Shown here: piece after piece, positions 44,245 to 55,050 of the stretch
How the letters are laid out: each line of letters opens with the position of its first letter
Position numbering within the stretch: position 1 is the first letter of the stretch
Assembly (NCBI RefSeq): GCF_000423325.1
Contig: NZ_AUHT01000007.1
Span: 49,243-113,242 of the forward strand
Origin: Lysobacter defluvii IMMIB APB-9 = DSM 18482
GTDB taxonomy: Bacteria > Pseudomonadota > Gammaproteobacteria > Xanthomonadales > Xanthomonadaceae
DNA: 64,000 nucleotides
Direction: 5' to 3'
Program-made: the position numbers and the translations under genes
Notes under the pieces: generated by a model
What the model was told of the DNA's origin: nothing
Databases searched by the model: none
What the model saw: only the letters and a program-made list of their open reading frames with translations

Positions 44245-44513
44245 TTCACCTCGGGGTGGTCGCGCAGCAGCTGGTGCGCCCGGTCGTACTGCTCGCGCGA
44301 GTCGGCCCGGAACAGGATCCGCACCGAGACGTAGCGCCCGTTCGACGAGTGGCGCGACTGGACCCGGTCGGTGACCACGTCGATGCCCGCATCGCGCAGG
44401 CAAGTCGGCAGCGCGGTTTCCAGGTCCTTGTCGGCCGCGCCCATCGCGGCCAGCTCGAAGGTTCCCGGGAACTGGAACCCCTTCTCCTCCGGGCCCTTGC
44501 CGTTGGTCTTCAC
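44232..44513 (-). CDS. ybeD: YbeD-like protein (DUF493)
   Basis: The 93-residue protein has the DUF493 fold: the strand [13 protein letters not shown], an alpha-helical segment, [31 protein letters not shown] and a C-terminal VKWTL. In E. coli ybeD sits between dacA and lipB, as here. Function is unknown, but it is thought to be linked to lipoate metabolism or the D-alanine carboxypeptidase region. The GTG start overlaps the dacC stop (GTGA), with GGGAG upstream. Its end overlaps the lipB start. Confidence 0.9.
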   Translation of the reverse strand: MKTNGKGPEEKGFQFPGTFELAAMGAADKDLETALPTCLRDAGIDVVTDRVQSRHSSNGRYVSVRILFRADSREQYDRAHQLLRDHPEVKWTL

Positions 44514-45733
44514 AGCGACTCCCACCACATCAGGATTTCGTGCCAGATGCGCTTGAAGAAGCCGGCGCGCTCGACCGGCTCCAGCGCCACCAGGGGACGC
44601 TCGGCCAATACCTCGTCGTCGAGCATCACCCGCACCGTGCCGACCTGCTGGCCCTGCTCGAACGGCGCCACCAGCACCGAGGGCACGTCCATCATCGGCT
44701 GCAGCTGCTCGTAGCGGCCACGCGGCACGGTGACCAGCACCGGCGACTCCACGCCCAGCGAGATCTCGTCGGCCTGGCCCTTCCACACCCGCTGGGTCGC
44801 CACGGCGGTGCCCGGCTCGTAGAGGCCGTGCGTCTCGAAGAAGCGGAAGCCCCAGTTCAGCAGCGCCTGGCTGTCGTCGGCGCGCTGTCGCTCGGAGGTC
44901 GAGCCCAGCACCACCGACACCAGCCGCTGGTCCCCGCGCTTGGCCGAGGCCAGCAGGCAGTAGCCGGCGGCGGAGGTGTGCCCGGTCTTGATGCCGTCGA
45001 CGCTGGAGTCGCGCCACAGCAGCACGTTGCGGTTGGGCTGGGTGATCGAGCCGACCGTGAACTCCTTGATGGCGTTGTAGGAGTACGCCTCGGGGTAGTC
45101 GCGCGCCAGCGCGATGCCCAGCATCGCCAGGTCGCGCGCGGTCGACACGTGGCCCTCGTCGGGCAGGCCGGTCGCGTTGGCGAAGTGGGTGTTGGTCAGC
45201 CCCAGGCGCTGCGCGTACTGGTTCATCAGCGCGGCGAACGCCTGCTCGCTGCCGGCGACGTGCTCGGCCAGGGCGATGGCGGCGTCGTTGCCCGACTGCA
45301 CCACCATGCCCTTTTCCATCTCCACCAGCGGCGCGCTCTGGTTGACCTCGAACCCGGAGTAGCTGCCGTCGGTGGACGCGCCCCCCTTGCGCCAGGCGTT
45401 CTCGCTCATGCGCACCTGGTCGTCCGGGCTGATCTTCCCGGCGGCCATCTCGGCGGCGATGACGTAGCTGGTCATCACCTTGGTGATGCTCGCCGGTGGC
45501 AGCGGCTCGTCGATGTTCTCCCCCGCCAGCACCTTGCCACTGGCGGCGTCCACCAGGATCCAGGCCTCGCCGACCGGTTCCGGCGGCGGCGGCACGGGCG
45601 CCGGCTCGGCCGCGGGCGCCGGCGCCGGTTGCGCGGCCGGCCGCGGCATCGCGTCCTGCGCGGTCGCCAGGCCCACGGCAAGCGTGCCGAGCGCGGCGAG
45701 GCCGAACGCCCGAAGGAGGTTGGGGAACTTCAT
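44510..45733 (-). CDS. dacC: D-alanyl-D-alanine carboxypeptidase (PBP5/6 type)
   Basis: The enzyme trims the terminal D-Ala from peptidoglycan pentapeptides. The 407-residue protein has a signal peptide (about 1-25), a Pro/Ala-rich linker (about 30-55), and the penicillin-binding motifs SITK (SxxK nucleophile region), SGN (QSGNDAA) and KTGHT. A beta-rich C-terminal domain ([24 protein letters not shown]) and an amphipathic C-terminal anchor ([16 protein letters not shown]) place it on the outer face of the inner membrane. It sits between rlpA and ybeD. Confidence 0.95.
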   Translation of the reverse strand: MKFPNLLRAFGLAALGTLAVGLATAQDAMPRPAAQPAPAPAAEPAPVPPPPEPVGEAWILVDAASGKVLAGENIDEPLPPASITKVMTSYVIAAEMAAGKISPDDQVRMSENAWRKGGASTDGSYSGFEVNQSAPLVEMEKGMVVQSGNDAAIALAEHVAGSEQAFAALMNQYAQRLGLTNTHFANATGLPDEGHVSTARDLAMLGIALARDYPEAYSYNAIKEFTVGSITQPNRNVLLWRDSSVDGIKTGHTSAAGYCLLASAKRGDQRLVSVVLGSTSERQRADDSQALLNWGFRFFETHGLYEPGTAVATQRVWKGQADEISLGVESPVLVTVPRGRYEQLQPMMDVPSVLVAPFEQGQQVGTVRVMLDDEVLAERPLVALEPVERAGFFKRIWHEILMWWESL

Positions 45734-45782
45734 CGTTGGGTTGCTCCGTCCGGCTGCGGGCCGGCATGCCTGTTGTGTTGGA

Positions 45783-47036
45783 TCAGTCGCGCACCGGCTG
45801 CGGCTCGCCGAAGCCCAGGGCGGCGATGCGCGGCGCCAGCGCGGCGACCGTGTCGGGCCGCACCGGCCCCACGCGCAGGCGCCACACCTGGCGTCCACCG
45901 GCGACCGCGTCGTGGATGCGTGCACCGTCGATGCCGGCACCCAGCAGGGTCTCCAGTGCGCGGTCGGCGTTGGAACGTGCCGAGAAACTGGCCACCTGGA
46001 GGACCACGCCATCGCCCGCGGGTGCCGCGGGAGGCGCGGCCTCCGGTGAGGGGGACGAGGATACGCCCGTGGCGTCGCCAGCGGAAACCGCGGCCGCGTC
46101 CGGTTTGCCCGGGCGACCGGTCGCCACGCGTACCTGGCGCTCGCGCATCCATTGCTCGAAGCGTTCCGCGTCGCCGGATGCCGCCGCCGCGTCGACGTCG
46201 TAGCGGTAGTGCCGCGCCGGCGCGCCCGCGCCCGCGCCCATGTCGGGCACCGGCGCCACGTCGGGCACCGGCCCGTCGGCAGCGCCCGTCGCGGCCACCG
46301 GAAGCGCGGCCACCAGCCCGTCCATCGGGCTGTCCGGCGCCGCCTGCACCGCGGCCACCCGGGTGTCGGCCGGTGCCGGCGTTGGGCCGAGGTCGTCGGG
46401 CACGAGCGCGCGGACCTCGACCCTCCCGGTGCCGCGGGGATGGATGCCCAGCTTCACCGCCGCCGCGTAGCTCAAATCGATCACCCGCCCCTCGTGGAAT
46501 GGCCCGCGGTCGTTGACCCGCACCACCACCGAGCGCCCGTTGTCCAGGTTGGTGACCCGGGCGAAGCTGGGCAGCGGCAGGTGCTTGTGCGCCGCGGTGA
46601 AGGCGTACATGTCGTAGACCTCCATGTTGGAGGTGCGGCGGCCGTGGAACTTGGTGCCGTAATACGACGCGATGCCCTGCTCGACGAAGCCGGTGGGATC
46701 GTCCAGGACCTTGTAGTCCTTGCCCAGCACCGTGTAGACCGGCCGGTTGCCGTAGCGCGAGCGCGGCTCGGCGACGACCTCCGGCTCGGGGATCAGGTCG
46801 ACCTGGATGTCGATGTCGGGCGCGGTGTCGGCGATGTGCGGCGCGTACAGGCCGCCCGCGGTGTAGTCGCCGCGCTTGGACGGGTCCTCCTGCGCCGGCG
46901 GGTACGGCGAACGCCGCGCCTCGCCCGCCCCTGCACCGGCGCGGGCATCTGCGGTCGGGGAGCCGTCCGGCTTGCGGGGGGCGCTGGAGCAGGCCGCCAG
47001 GCCCAGGACCAGGATCGCCGCAAGCAGCCGGATCAT
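45783..47036 (-). CDS. rlpA: RlpA-type septal ring lytic transglycosylase
   Basis: The 417-residue lipoprotein (lipobox LAAC about residues 13-16) cleaves denuded glycan strands. It has a double-psi beta-barrel domain (about 120-215: GIASYYGTKFHGRRTSNMEVYDM and VVRVNDRGPFHEGRVIDLSYAAA, with catalytic Glu/Asp-containing motifs) and a C-terminal SPOR domain (about 340-415). A long Ala/Pro-rich linker connects them. The ATG overlaps the mltB stop. It acts at division sites and is part of the rod-shape block. Confidence 0.94.
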   Translation of the reverse strand: MIRLLAAILVLGLAACSSAPRKPDGSPTADARAGAGAGEARRSPYPPAQEDPSKRGDYTAGGLYAPHIADTAPDIDIQVDLIPEPEVVAEPRSRYGNRPVYTVLGKDYKVLDDPTGFVEQGIASYYGTKFHGRRTSNMEVYDMYAFTAAHKHLPLPSFARVTNLDNGRSVVVRVNDRGPFHEGRVIDLSYAAAVKLGIHPRGTGRVEVRALVPDDLGPTPAPADTRVAAVQAAPDSPMDGLVAALPVAATGAADGPVPDVAPVPDMGAGAGAPARHYRYDVDAAAASGDAERFEQWMRERQVRVATGRPGKPDAAAVSAGDATGVSSSPSPEAAPPAAPAGDGVVLQVASFSARSNADRALETLLGAGIDGARIHDAVAGGRQVWRLRVGPVRPDTVAALAPRIAALGFGEPQPVRD

Positions 47037-48214
47037 GCCTCGCCGCGCTCCCCGTCGGCTTCGGCCACGGCCAGCGGATCGCGCCCGGCGATCGCCTCGG
47101 CCAGCTGGTACACCGCCATCGCGTAGTGCTTGGAGATGTTGTAGCGGGTGATCGCGTAGAAGTTGTTGAAGCCGAGCCAGTACTCCGGCCCGTCGACGCC
47201 CTCCAGGTTCAGCAGGGTGGCGTCGAGCGAGACCCCGTCGGCGCGGTGCGCGGCCGGGGTCGCGGCGGTGTACCCGCGGGCGGCCAGCTGCGCCAGGCTG
47301 TAGCGCGGCTCCAGTCCCTCCGGCTCGAAGTCCGCGGCACCTTCGGCACGGTTGGCGCGGACCACCACCGGACCGCCCCGCTCCCAGCCGCCCTTCTCGA
47401 CGAAGTAGTTGGCCACCGAGGCGAACACGTCGTCGAGGTTGTTGAACAGGTCGACCTTGCCGTCCCCGTCGCCATCGACCGCGTAGTCGCGGTAGCTGGA
47501 CGGCATGAACTGGCCCCATCCCATCGCCCCGGCGTAGCTGCCCTTGAGCGTGGTGATGTCCAGGCCGGTCTCCTTGCCGAGCGCGAACAGCTGCGCCAGT
47601 TCGTCGCGGAAGAACGCCTCGCGGCGGTTCTCGCGCTCGATCTTGCCCGGCTCGTCGGTGCGCGGGTAGGCGAAGGCCAGCGTGTAGATGGCATCGACCA
47701 CCGGATAGCTGCCCATGTTGCCGCCGTAGCTGGTCTCGACCCCGAGGATGGCCACGATGACCTCGGCGGGTACGCCGTACCGGGCCTCCACCCGTTCCAG
47801 CGCCTCGCGGTGCTCGGCCAGGAAGGCACGGCCGGCGTTGATGCGTGCGTCGGTGATGAAGATCGGCCGGTAGTCCTTCCACGGCTTGGCCTCGGCCGGC
47901 CGCGACATGGCGGTGATGATGCTCTGGCGGATCTCGGCGCCGTCGAGCACGCGCTCGATCCACTCCGGGTCCACGTCGTAGCGGGCGGCGGTGGTGCGCA
48001 CGAACTCCGGCCGGGCGACCTCGATCGGTTGGTAGCTGGAGACCACCGGGCCGGAATCCGGCTCCGGGGCGGCTTCCGGCTCCGGTGCCGCGGTGTCCTC
48101 TTCAGCCGCGGGCTGCGACTCGGCCGCCGGAGGCGGCGGGGACTGGGTCGCGCAGGCGGCGAGCACCAGGGCGAGGGCGCCTGCCAGGGCGCTACGGGCG
48201 TGCGATCTGCTCAT
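47033..48214 (-). CDS. mltB: Membrane-bound lytic murein transglycosylase B
   Basis: The 393-residue lipoprotein cuts glycan strands to 1,6-anhydro products. A signal with lipobox LAAC (about residues 17-20) precedes an acidic Pro/Glu-rich region and the SLT2 domain: the catalytic Glu is in VILGVETSYGGNMG, and the C-terminal EF-hand-like loop DGDGDGKVDLFNN follows. The start is the ATG of MSRSHARS; one six codons earlier is less consistent with a signal peptide. The stop overlaps the rlpA start by four bases. Confidence 0.93.
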   Translation of the reverse strand: MSRSHARSALAGALALVLAACATQSPPPPAAESQPAAEEDTAAPEPEAAPEPDSGPVVSSYQPIEVARPEFVRTTAARYDVDPEWIERVLDGAEIRQSIITAMSRPAEAKPWKDYRPIFITDARINAGRAFLAEHREALERVEARYGVPAEVIVAILGVETSYGGNMGSYPVVDAIYTLAFAYPRTDEPGKIERENRREAFFRDELAQLFALGKETGLDITTLKGSYAGAMGWGQFMPSSYRDYAVDGDGDGKVDLFNNLDDVFASVANYFVEKGGWERGGPVVVRANRAEGAADFEPEGLEPRYSLAQLAARGYTAATPAAHRADGVSLDATLLNLEGVDGPEYWLGFNNFYAITRYNISKHYAMAVYQLAEAIAGRDPLAVAEADGERGEA

Positions 48215-48312
48215 CGCGGGCGAGGTTAGCACGGCCCCGCGGGCCGACCTGAACCCCTCCGCGCCCCGCCTGGGGCGACCGCGGCGGCCACCGTCAGCTG
48301 CGGTTCATCCCC

Positions 48313-49425
48313 TCAGCGTTGGTGCACCGGGCGATGGGCCCGGACCGCCATCACCACGCCCAGCCCGGCCAGCAGCGAGACCGCGGAGGTTCCGCCGTAA
48401 CTGAGCAGCGGCATCGGCACCCCGACCACCGGCAGCAGGCCGGCCACCATCCCGCCGTTGACCAGCACGTAGACGCAGAAGGACAACCCGAGCGCACCGG
48501 CGAGCAGCCGCGAGTAGCCGTCGCGCGCCCCCGCCGCCACCCACAGGCAGCGCCCGACCACGAACAGGTACAGGGCCAGCGTGACCACCACGCCGATCCA
48601 CCCGAACTCCTCGCTCAGCACCGCGAAGATGAAGTCGGTGGTGTGCTCGGGGATGTAGTTCAGGTGCGACTGGGTGCCCTCGCCCCAGCCCTTGCCGTCG
48701 AGCCCCCCGCCGCCGATCGCGATCCGGCTCTGGATGATGTTCCAGCCGGCCCCCAGCGGGTCGCGCTCCGGGTCGAGGAAGGTCAGGATGCGGTCCTTCT
48801 GGTACGGCCGCAGCAGCCAGAACCACGCCGCCGGGGCGGCCGCGGCCACGGCGCCGGCGGCGGCGGCGAACCACCACCACGACAGCCCGGCCAGGTACAG
48901 CACGAAGGCCCCGCTGATGCCCACCAGCATCGCGGTGCCGAAGTCGGGCTGCAGCAGCACCAGCCCGGTCGGCAGCCCCACCAGCAGGGCCGCCACCAGC
49001 ACCACCGGCAGGCGCGGTGGCAGCGGCTGGCTGTTGAGGTACCAGGCGACCATCATCGGCAGGCTCAGCTTGAGCACCTCGGCCGGCTGGAAGTAGAACA
49101 CCCCGAGGTTGAGCCAGTGGCTGCCGTGGCGCCCGGTTCCCACCACCAGCACCAGCGCCAGCGGCACCAGCGAGGCGGCATAGACGAGGGGCGTCCAGTT
49201 GCGAAGCTGGGTCGGCGGCAGCCTCGACAGCGCCCACATCGCGGCGAGGCCGACGCCATAACGCAGCGCCTGCGCGGTGACCATGCCGGTCGACTGGCCG
49301 CTGGCGCTGTAGAGCACGGCCAGGCCGATCCCCATCAGGGCCAGCAACGCCCCGAGCAGCGGCAGGTCGACGGTGCGCAGCACGCGCAACACCAGGTCGA
49401 GCATCCAGCGCAGGAGCACGGTCAC
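48313..49425 (-). CDS. rodA: Rod-shape SEDS glycosyltransferase RodA
   Basis: The 370-residue SEDS protein polymerises lipid II with PBP2. It has about ten transmembrane helices and the family sites: the N-terminal ALMGIGLAVLYSASG, the catalytic-region loop with Asp in QPDFGTAM and RPYQKDRILTFLDPERDPLGAGWNIIQS, and the C-terminal GVPMPLLSYGGTSAV. Its GTG start overlaps the mrdA stop (GTGA). It acts with MreBCD and PBP2 in elongation. Confidence 0.95.
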   Translation of the reverse strand: MTVLLRWMLDLVLRVLRTVDLPLLGALLALMGIGLAVLYSASGQSTGMVTAQALRYGVGLAAMWALSRLPPTQLRNWTPLVYAASLVPLALVLVVGTGRHGSHWLNLGVFYFQPAEVLKLSLPMMVAWYLNSQPLPPRLPVVLVAALLVGLPTGLVLLQPDFGTAMLVGISGAFVLYLAGLSWWWFAAAAGAVAAAAPAAWFWLLRPYQKDRILTFLDPERDPLGAGWNIIQSRIAIGGGGLDGKGWGEGTQSHLNYIPEHTTDFIFAVLSEEFGWIGVVVTLALYLFVVGRCLWVAAGARDGYSRLLAGALGLSFCVYVLVNGGMVAGLLPVVGVPMPLLSYGGTSAVSLLAGLGVVMAVRAHRPVHQR

Positions 49426-51341
49426 TCGCCGTCCTCCCGTTCGGGGGCGGCGGGCCGGTCCGCTGCGTCCAACCCGCCGCCCTCCTCGGCCCCGGCGCCC
49501 TCGGGCATCTTCCCGAGCAGCCAGGCGTCGAACACCTGGCGGGCGATCGGCGCCGCCGCGCTTCCGCCATAGCCGCCGTGCTCGACCATCACCGCGACCG
49601 CGATCTGCGGGTCCTCGGCCGGCGCGTACCCCACGAACAGGGCGGTGTGGCGCAGGTGGTAGGGCAGCGAGCGCGGGTCGGCGCTGACGTTGCCGCGGCG
49701 GCTGGAGCGCTGCGCGGTGCCGGTCTTGCCGGCCATGGTGTACTCCGCGCCGATCGCGCTGCGGCGCCCGGTGCCGCGTGCGCCGTGCATGGTCTGGACC
49801 ATGCCCTCGTGCACCGCCCGCACGTGCGCGGGGTTGTCGCTGGCCCGGCTGACCGGGGTCGGCCCCAGCTCGCGCCAGGGCGCGCCGTAGCCATCGCGGC
49901 GCGCCTCCACCAGCCGCAGCTCATGCAGCGCACCGCCGTCGGCGATGGCCGCCGTGGCACGCACCAGCTGCAGCGCGGTGGTCACCCAGTAGCCCTGCCC
50001 GATGCCGGCGATCACCGTCTCTCCCGGATACCACGGCTCGGTGCTGATCGAGCGCTTGTAGTCGCGCGAGGGCACCGAGCCGGTGCTCTCGCCCACCAGG
50101 TCGATGCCGGTCGTGCCACCGAAGCCGAAGCGGTACATCGCTTCCGACAGGCGGTCGATCCCCATGTCCAGGGCCAGCTGGTAGTAGTAGGTGTTGACCG
50201 ACCACGCGATCGACTCGCGCAGGTCGTGCCAGCCGTGGCCGCCGCGCGAGGCGTCGCGGTAGCCGCGCGACTGGCCCGGGATGTGGAACTCGCCGCTGGA
50301 GAAGAAGCGCTGCTCCGGGGTGCGCAACCCGTAGTCCAGGCCCGCCAGCGCGATCATCGGCTTCACCACCGAGCCGGGCGGGCCGCCGCCGAGCACGTTG
50401 CGGTTGAACAGCGGGCGCGAGGGGTTGGAGGTCAGCGCGTCGTAGTCGGCATGGGAAATGCCATTGACGAACAGGTTGGTGTCGTAGGACGGCAGGCTCG
50501 CCATCGCCAGCACCTGCCCGGTCCTTGGATCGATCGCCACCGCCGAGCCTTCCTGCTCGCCAAAGGCCGCCACCATCGCCCGCTGCAGGTCCAGGTCGAT
50601 CGACAGCCGCAGGTCGGCGCCGGGCACGGCCGGTTCACGGCCGACGATCCGCATCGGCCTGCCCTCGACGTTGGTCTCCACCTGCTCGTGCCCGATCCGC
50701 CCCCGCAACGCCTCCTCGTAGGAGCGCTCCAGCCCGGTCTTGCCGGTGTGGCTGAAGTGGGCGATGTCGGGTCCCAGGCTGGCCTGGTCCTCCTCGTCCA
50801 CGCGGCCTACGTAGCCGATCACGTGGGCGAAGAGCTCGCCATGCAGGTAGCGCCGGTTGAGATAGGACACCACCTCCACGCCCGGGAACCGCCAGCGCTC
50901 CACCGCGAAGCGCGCGACCTCGTCCTCTTCCAGGCGCATCTTCAGCGGCACGGCGCGGAAGCCCGGCACGCCGCGGCGCGCCTGGTGGAAGGCGTCGATG
51001 TCGTCCGGGGTCAGCTCGACCACTTTGGCCAGCTCCGGCAGCCAGCGCTCCGGGTCCCCGGCCTCGCCCAGCGTGACCTCCAGGCGCCAGGCCGGCACGT
51101 TATCGGCCAGCACCCGGCCCTTGCGGTCGTAGATCAGCCCACGGCCGGGCACCACCGGGCGCAGCTTGACCCGGTTCTGCTCGGAACGGGTGGCGAACTC
51201 GTCGTGCCGCACCACCTGCAGGTGGAAGTACCAGGCCGCCAGCCCGGCCAGGCCCAGCACCACCCCGAGCAACGCGATGAAGGCGCGGCGGCGGAACTGG
51301 GCGGCTTCCTGGTGGAGGTTCTTGAGCCGGCGCGCACGCAT
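49422..51341 (-). CDS. mrdA: Penicillin-binding protein 2
   Basis: The 639-residue elongasome transpeptidase has one N-terminal membrane helix (about 18-38), the dimerisation/pedestal region, and a penicillin-binding domain with SVVK (in GGPPGSVVKPM), SVN (in WSVNTYYY) and KTGT (in AGKTGTAQ). The C-terminus is an acidic Glu/Gly/Asp-rich tail. It is translationally coupled to rodA downstream and three bases after mreD. It partners RodA and is the target of mecillinam-type beta-lactams. Confidence 0.95.
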   Translation of the reverse strand: MRARRLKNLHQEAAQFRRRAFIALLGVVLGLAGLAAWYFHLQVVRHDEFATRSEQNRVKLRPVVPGRGLIYDRKGRVLADNVPAWRLEVTLGEAGDPERWLPELAKVVELTPDDIDAFHQARRGVPGFRAVPLKMRLEEDEVARFAVERWRFPGVEVVSYLNRRYLHGELFAHVIGYVGRVDEEDQASLGPDIAHFSHTGKTGLERSYEEALRGRIGHEQVETNVEGRPMRIVGREPAVPGADLRLSIDLDLQRAMVAAFGEQEGSAVAIDPRTGQVLAMASLPSYDTNLFVNGISHADYDALTSNPSRPLFNRNVLGGGPPGSVVKPMIALAGLDYGLRTPEQRFFSSGEFHIPGQSRGYRDASRGGHGWHDLRESIAWSVNTYYYQLALDMGIDRLSEAMYRFGFGGTTGIDLVGESTGSVPSRDYKRSISTEPWYPGETVIAGIGQGYWVTTALQLVRATAAIADGGALHELRLVEARRDGYGAPWRELGPTPVSRASDNPAHVRAVHEGMVQTMHGARGTGRRSAIGAEYTMAGKTGTAQRSSRRGNVSADPRSLPYHLRHTALFVGYAPAEDPQIAVAVMVEHGGYGGSAAAPIARQVFDAWLLGKMPEGAGAEEGGGLDAADRPAAPEREDGE

Positions 51342-51344
51342 CGC

Positions 51345-51830
51345 TCAGCCCCTGCGCCAGGTGCCCAGGCGCAGCGCGTCGAGCAGCCAGAACACCGGCG
51401 GCCACAGCACCATCCCGGCCAGCGGCGCCAGCCAGGACAGGGTCGGCACCAGCGGCAGGCCCAGGGCCATGTTGAGCGCGGCGTCGACGATGCGGTCGTT
51501 GAGCAGCAGCGCGCCGATGGCCAGCGCCTGCTGCCACGGCGGGAAGAATCGCAGCCGGGCGCGGAAGCGCTGGATGATGAAGGCCATGACCACCAGCCGC
51601 AGGGCCTGCTCGCCCAGGAGGCTGCCGAATGAGAGGTCCGCCAGCAGCCCGCAGGCGAACGCCAGCCCCAGCCCGGCGCGGTCGGGATGCTCGATCAGCC
51701 AGTAGGCGAGCACCAGCGCCAGCCAGTACGGACGCAGCGGCTGCAGCGCGTCCGGCAGCGGCAACAGGCCCAGCACGATCGCGACCAGCACGCTGGCCGG
51801 CAGCAGCCAACTCGGGACACGGCGGCTCAT
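51345..51830 (-). CDS. mreD: Rod-shape determining protein MreD
   Basis: The 161-residue inner-membrane protein has five to six hydrophobic segments and the family features near the N-terminus (WLLPASVLVAIVLGLLPLP) and LIEHPDRAGLGLAFACGLLADL. It links MreC and the cytoskeleton to the PBP2/RodA machinery. Its ATG overlaps the mreC stop and its stop lies three bases before mrdA, so it is tightly coupled. Confidence 0.93.
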   Translation of the reverse strand: MSRRVPSWLLPASVLVAIVLGLLPLPDALQPLRPYWLALVLAYWLIEHPDRAGLGLAFACGLLADLSFGSLLGEQALRLVVMAFIIQRFRARLRFFPPWQQALAIGALLLNDRIVDAALNMALGLPLVPTLSWLAPLAGMVLWPPVFWLLDALRLGTWRRG

Positions 51831-52771
51831 GGCACCTCCTCCGTGGGGGACGGGCCATCGGCCTCGGGCTTCCCTTCGGCGGCGGGCGCGGCGCCCGGCT
51901 CGTCCGTGGCGATGATGTCTTCCGGCGGGGGACTGGGGACCTGGCGCAGCAGCAGCACGTCGCGGCCGCGGTCCAGGCGAGCGGCCGGCGCCACCTCGCC
52001 GACCAGGAACGCCCGGCTGTCGTCGGGCTGCAGCCCCGTCACCGTGCCCACCGGGAAGCCGGCCGGGAAGCGCCCGCCCAGCCCCGAGGTCACCAGCTCG
52101 TCGCCGACCTGCAGGTCGGTCGAAAGGGGGATGCCCGGGATCCGCAGCAGGTCGCTGCGGCCCTCCCCGTACGCGACCAGCCGCACCTGGCTGCGGGTGA
52201 CCAGCACCGGCACCGCGTGCGAGGGATCGGTCAGCAGCAGGGCGACCGAGTGCAGCGGGCGCACCTCGATCACCTGCCCCACCAGTCCGCCGGCATCGAG
52301 CACGCTCTGGCCGACGCGCACCCCCTGGTTGCTGCCGGCATCGAGCACCAGCCGCTGCCGCGCCGGGTCCAGGTCGATGTCCAGGATCGGCGCCAACTGC
52401 ACGTCCAGTCCGCCGCTGCGCGCCGCGCCCAGCAGCGCCCGCAGCCGCGCGTTGTCGTAGGCCAGCGTCTGCAGGCGGGTGATGCGTGCGCTGCTGACCA
52501 GCAGCTCGTTGCGCAGGTTCTCGTTCTCGGCCGTCAGCTGCGCCAGGGTGCCGGCGTCGTCGTAGACCCGGCGCACCGCCCGCCCGGGCCACCCGGCCAC
52601 CACCCACAGCGGCTGCACCGCCAGCGAGGCCTGGTCACGGACCGTGCCCAGCCAGCCGCCGCGGTGGTCGAGCACGATCAGCATCACCGCCAGCGCCAGG
52701 TAGCCCAGGAGCCTGAGGGTGGCGACGACTTCGCCTTGGCGGTTGGGGCTGTTGACGCCTGGGGGTGGCAC
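51827..52771 (-). CDS. mreC: Rod-shape determining protein MreC
   Basis: The 314-residue protein has a short cytoplasmic N-terminus, one membrane helix (about 22-36), a coiled coil (about 73-115, AQLTAENENLRNELLVSSARITRLQ), and a pair of beta-barrel domains (about 120-275), followed by a Pro/Glu-rich C-terminal tail. GTG is used as start. It connects MreB/MreD to PBP2 in the periplasm and activates elongation. It follows mreB by 54 bases. Confidence 0.94.
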   Translation of the reverse strand: MPPPGVNSPNRQGEVVATLRLLGYLALAVMLIVLDHRGGWLGTVRDQASLAVQPLWVVAGWPGRAVRRVYDDAGTLAQLTAENENLRNELLVSSARITRLQTLAYDNARLRALLGAARSGGLDVQLAPILDIDLDPARQRLVLDAGSNQGVRVGQSVLDAGGLVGQVIEVRPLHSVALLLTDPSHAVPVLVTRSQVRLVAYGEGRSDLLRIPGIPLSTDLQVGDELVTSGLGGRFPAGFPVGTVTGLQPDDSRAFLVGEVAPAARLDRGRDVLLLRQVPSPPPEDIIATDEPGAAPAAEGKPEADGPSPTEEVP

Positions 52772-52825
52772 GGTGCTCTGCGATCGGGTGGAAGCGGCTC
52801 CGGCGCCGGTTACTGGGAGGCCGGG

Positions 52826-53940
<1,115 letters not shown>

Positions 53941-54017
53941 GGAGAATCAACGCCCTGCGGCCGTTTGCGCCGTCCGGCGGCACCGCCCGCGGGGTGGCCC
54001 GGCACGCCCACCGCGGC

Positions 54018-54023
54018 TAGAAT
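54018..54023 (+). promoter_or_regulatory. -10 element of the PfkB-family kinase gene
   Basis: TAGAAT matches the -10 consensus at five of six positions; no good -35 is visible. The leader to the ATG at 54118 would be about 88 bases. Confidence 0.4.
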
Positions 54024-54117
54024 CCACCGGTTTGCGCAAGCGCGGCCCCGTGCGGCGCGGCACCCTCCCCCGCCTGTAGCCCCGCCGCCCCGCCCGCGGC
54101 CACCGGAGTGCGACCGA

Positions 54118-55050
54118 ATGTCAGCCCTGATCTGCGGCTCGCTGGCCTACGACACCATCATGGTGTTCCAGGACCAGTTCAAGAACCACATCCTGCCGGA
54201 CAAGGTCCACCTGCTGAACGTCTCCTTCCACGTTCCCCGCATGCGCCGGGAGTTCGGCGGCTGCGCCGGCAACATCGCCTACAACCTCAAGCTGCTGGGC
54301 GGCGACCCGATCCCGATGGCGACCGTCGGCGAGGACTTCGGTCCCTACCGCGCGCACTTCCAGCGCGAGGGCATCGAGCTGTCCCGGGTGCGCGAGATCC
54401 CGGGCCTGTTCACCCCGCAGGCCTTCATCACCACCGACCTGGACAACAACCAGATCACCGCCTTCCATCCCGGCGCGATGGAGCGCTCGCACGAGAACCA
54501 CGTGCGCGACGTGCCCAACGTGGACATCGGCATCGTCAGCCCCGACGGCTACGAGGGCATGATCCAGAACGCCCGCGAGTTCGCCGAGGCCGGCATCCCC
54601 TTCATCTTCGATCCCGGCCAGGCAATGCCCCTGTTCAACGGCGCCGAGCTGCGCGCCTTCATCGAGCAGGCCGACTACGTCACCGTCAACGACTACGAGT
54701 CCAACCTGCTCGCCGAGCGCACCGGCTGGAGCGAGGCCGAGATCGCCGGCAAGGTGAAGGCCTACATCGCCACCCGCGGCCCCAAGGGCGCGATGATCCA
54801 CGCCGACGGCGAAACCCACGACATCCCGCCGGCGCGCGAGCGCGCCATCACCGACCCCACCGGCTGCGGCGACGCGTTCCGCGCCGGCCTGATCTTCGGC
54901 ATCCTGCGCGGCTTCGACTGGCCGACCATCGGCCGCATCGGCAACCTGATGGGCGCCCTGAAGGTCGAGCACCATGGGACGCAGAACCAGCGATTCACCT
55001 ATGACGAGTTTGCGGCGGAGTTCCGGGAGCAGTTCGGGTACGACCTGTAG
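54118..55050 (+). CDS. PfkB-family carbohydrate/adenosine kinase
   Basis: The 310-residue ribokinase-fold kinase has the N-terminal GGCAGNIAYNLKLLGG substrate motif, a lid strand region, and the ATP/anion motif ITDPTGCGDAFRAGLI with catalytic Asp in GCGDAF near residue 254. Adenosine kinase is the usual annotation for this Xanthomonadaceae subgroup, but fructose- or ribose-type substrates are not excluded. The ATG is the only start consistent with homologues. The 3' end overlaps the next gene by up to 50 bases if that gene starts at 55001. Confidence 0.85.
   Translation: MSALICGSLAYDTIMVFQDQFKNHILPDKVHLLNVSFHVPRMRREFGGCAGNIAYNLKLLGGDPIPMATVGEDFGPYRAHFQREGIELSRVREIPGLFTPQAFITTDLDNNQITAFHPGAMERSHENHVRDVPNVDIGIVSPDGYEGMIQNAREFAEAGIPFIFDPGQAMPLFNGAELRAFIEQADYVTVNDYESNLLAERTGWSEAEIAGKVKAYIATRGPKGAMIHADGETHDIPPARERAITDPTGCGDAFRAGLIFGILRGFDWPTIGRIGNLMGALKVEHHGTQNQRFTYDEFAAEFREQFGYDL

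Noticed and set aside
45783..47963. A single long minus-strand reading frame merging mltB and rlpA
   Set aside because: The upstream part is mltB read in the wrong frame; MltB and RlpA each have proper lipoprotein starts and overlap in ATGA.
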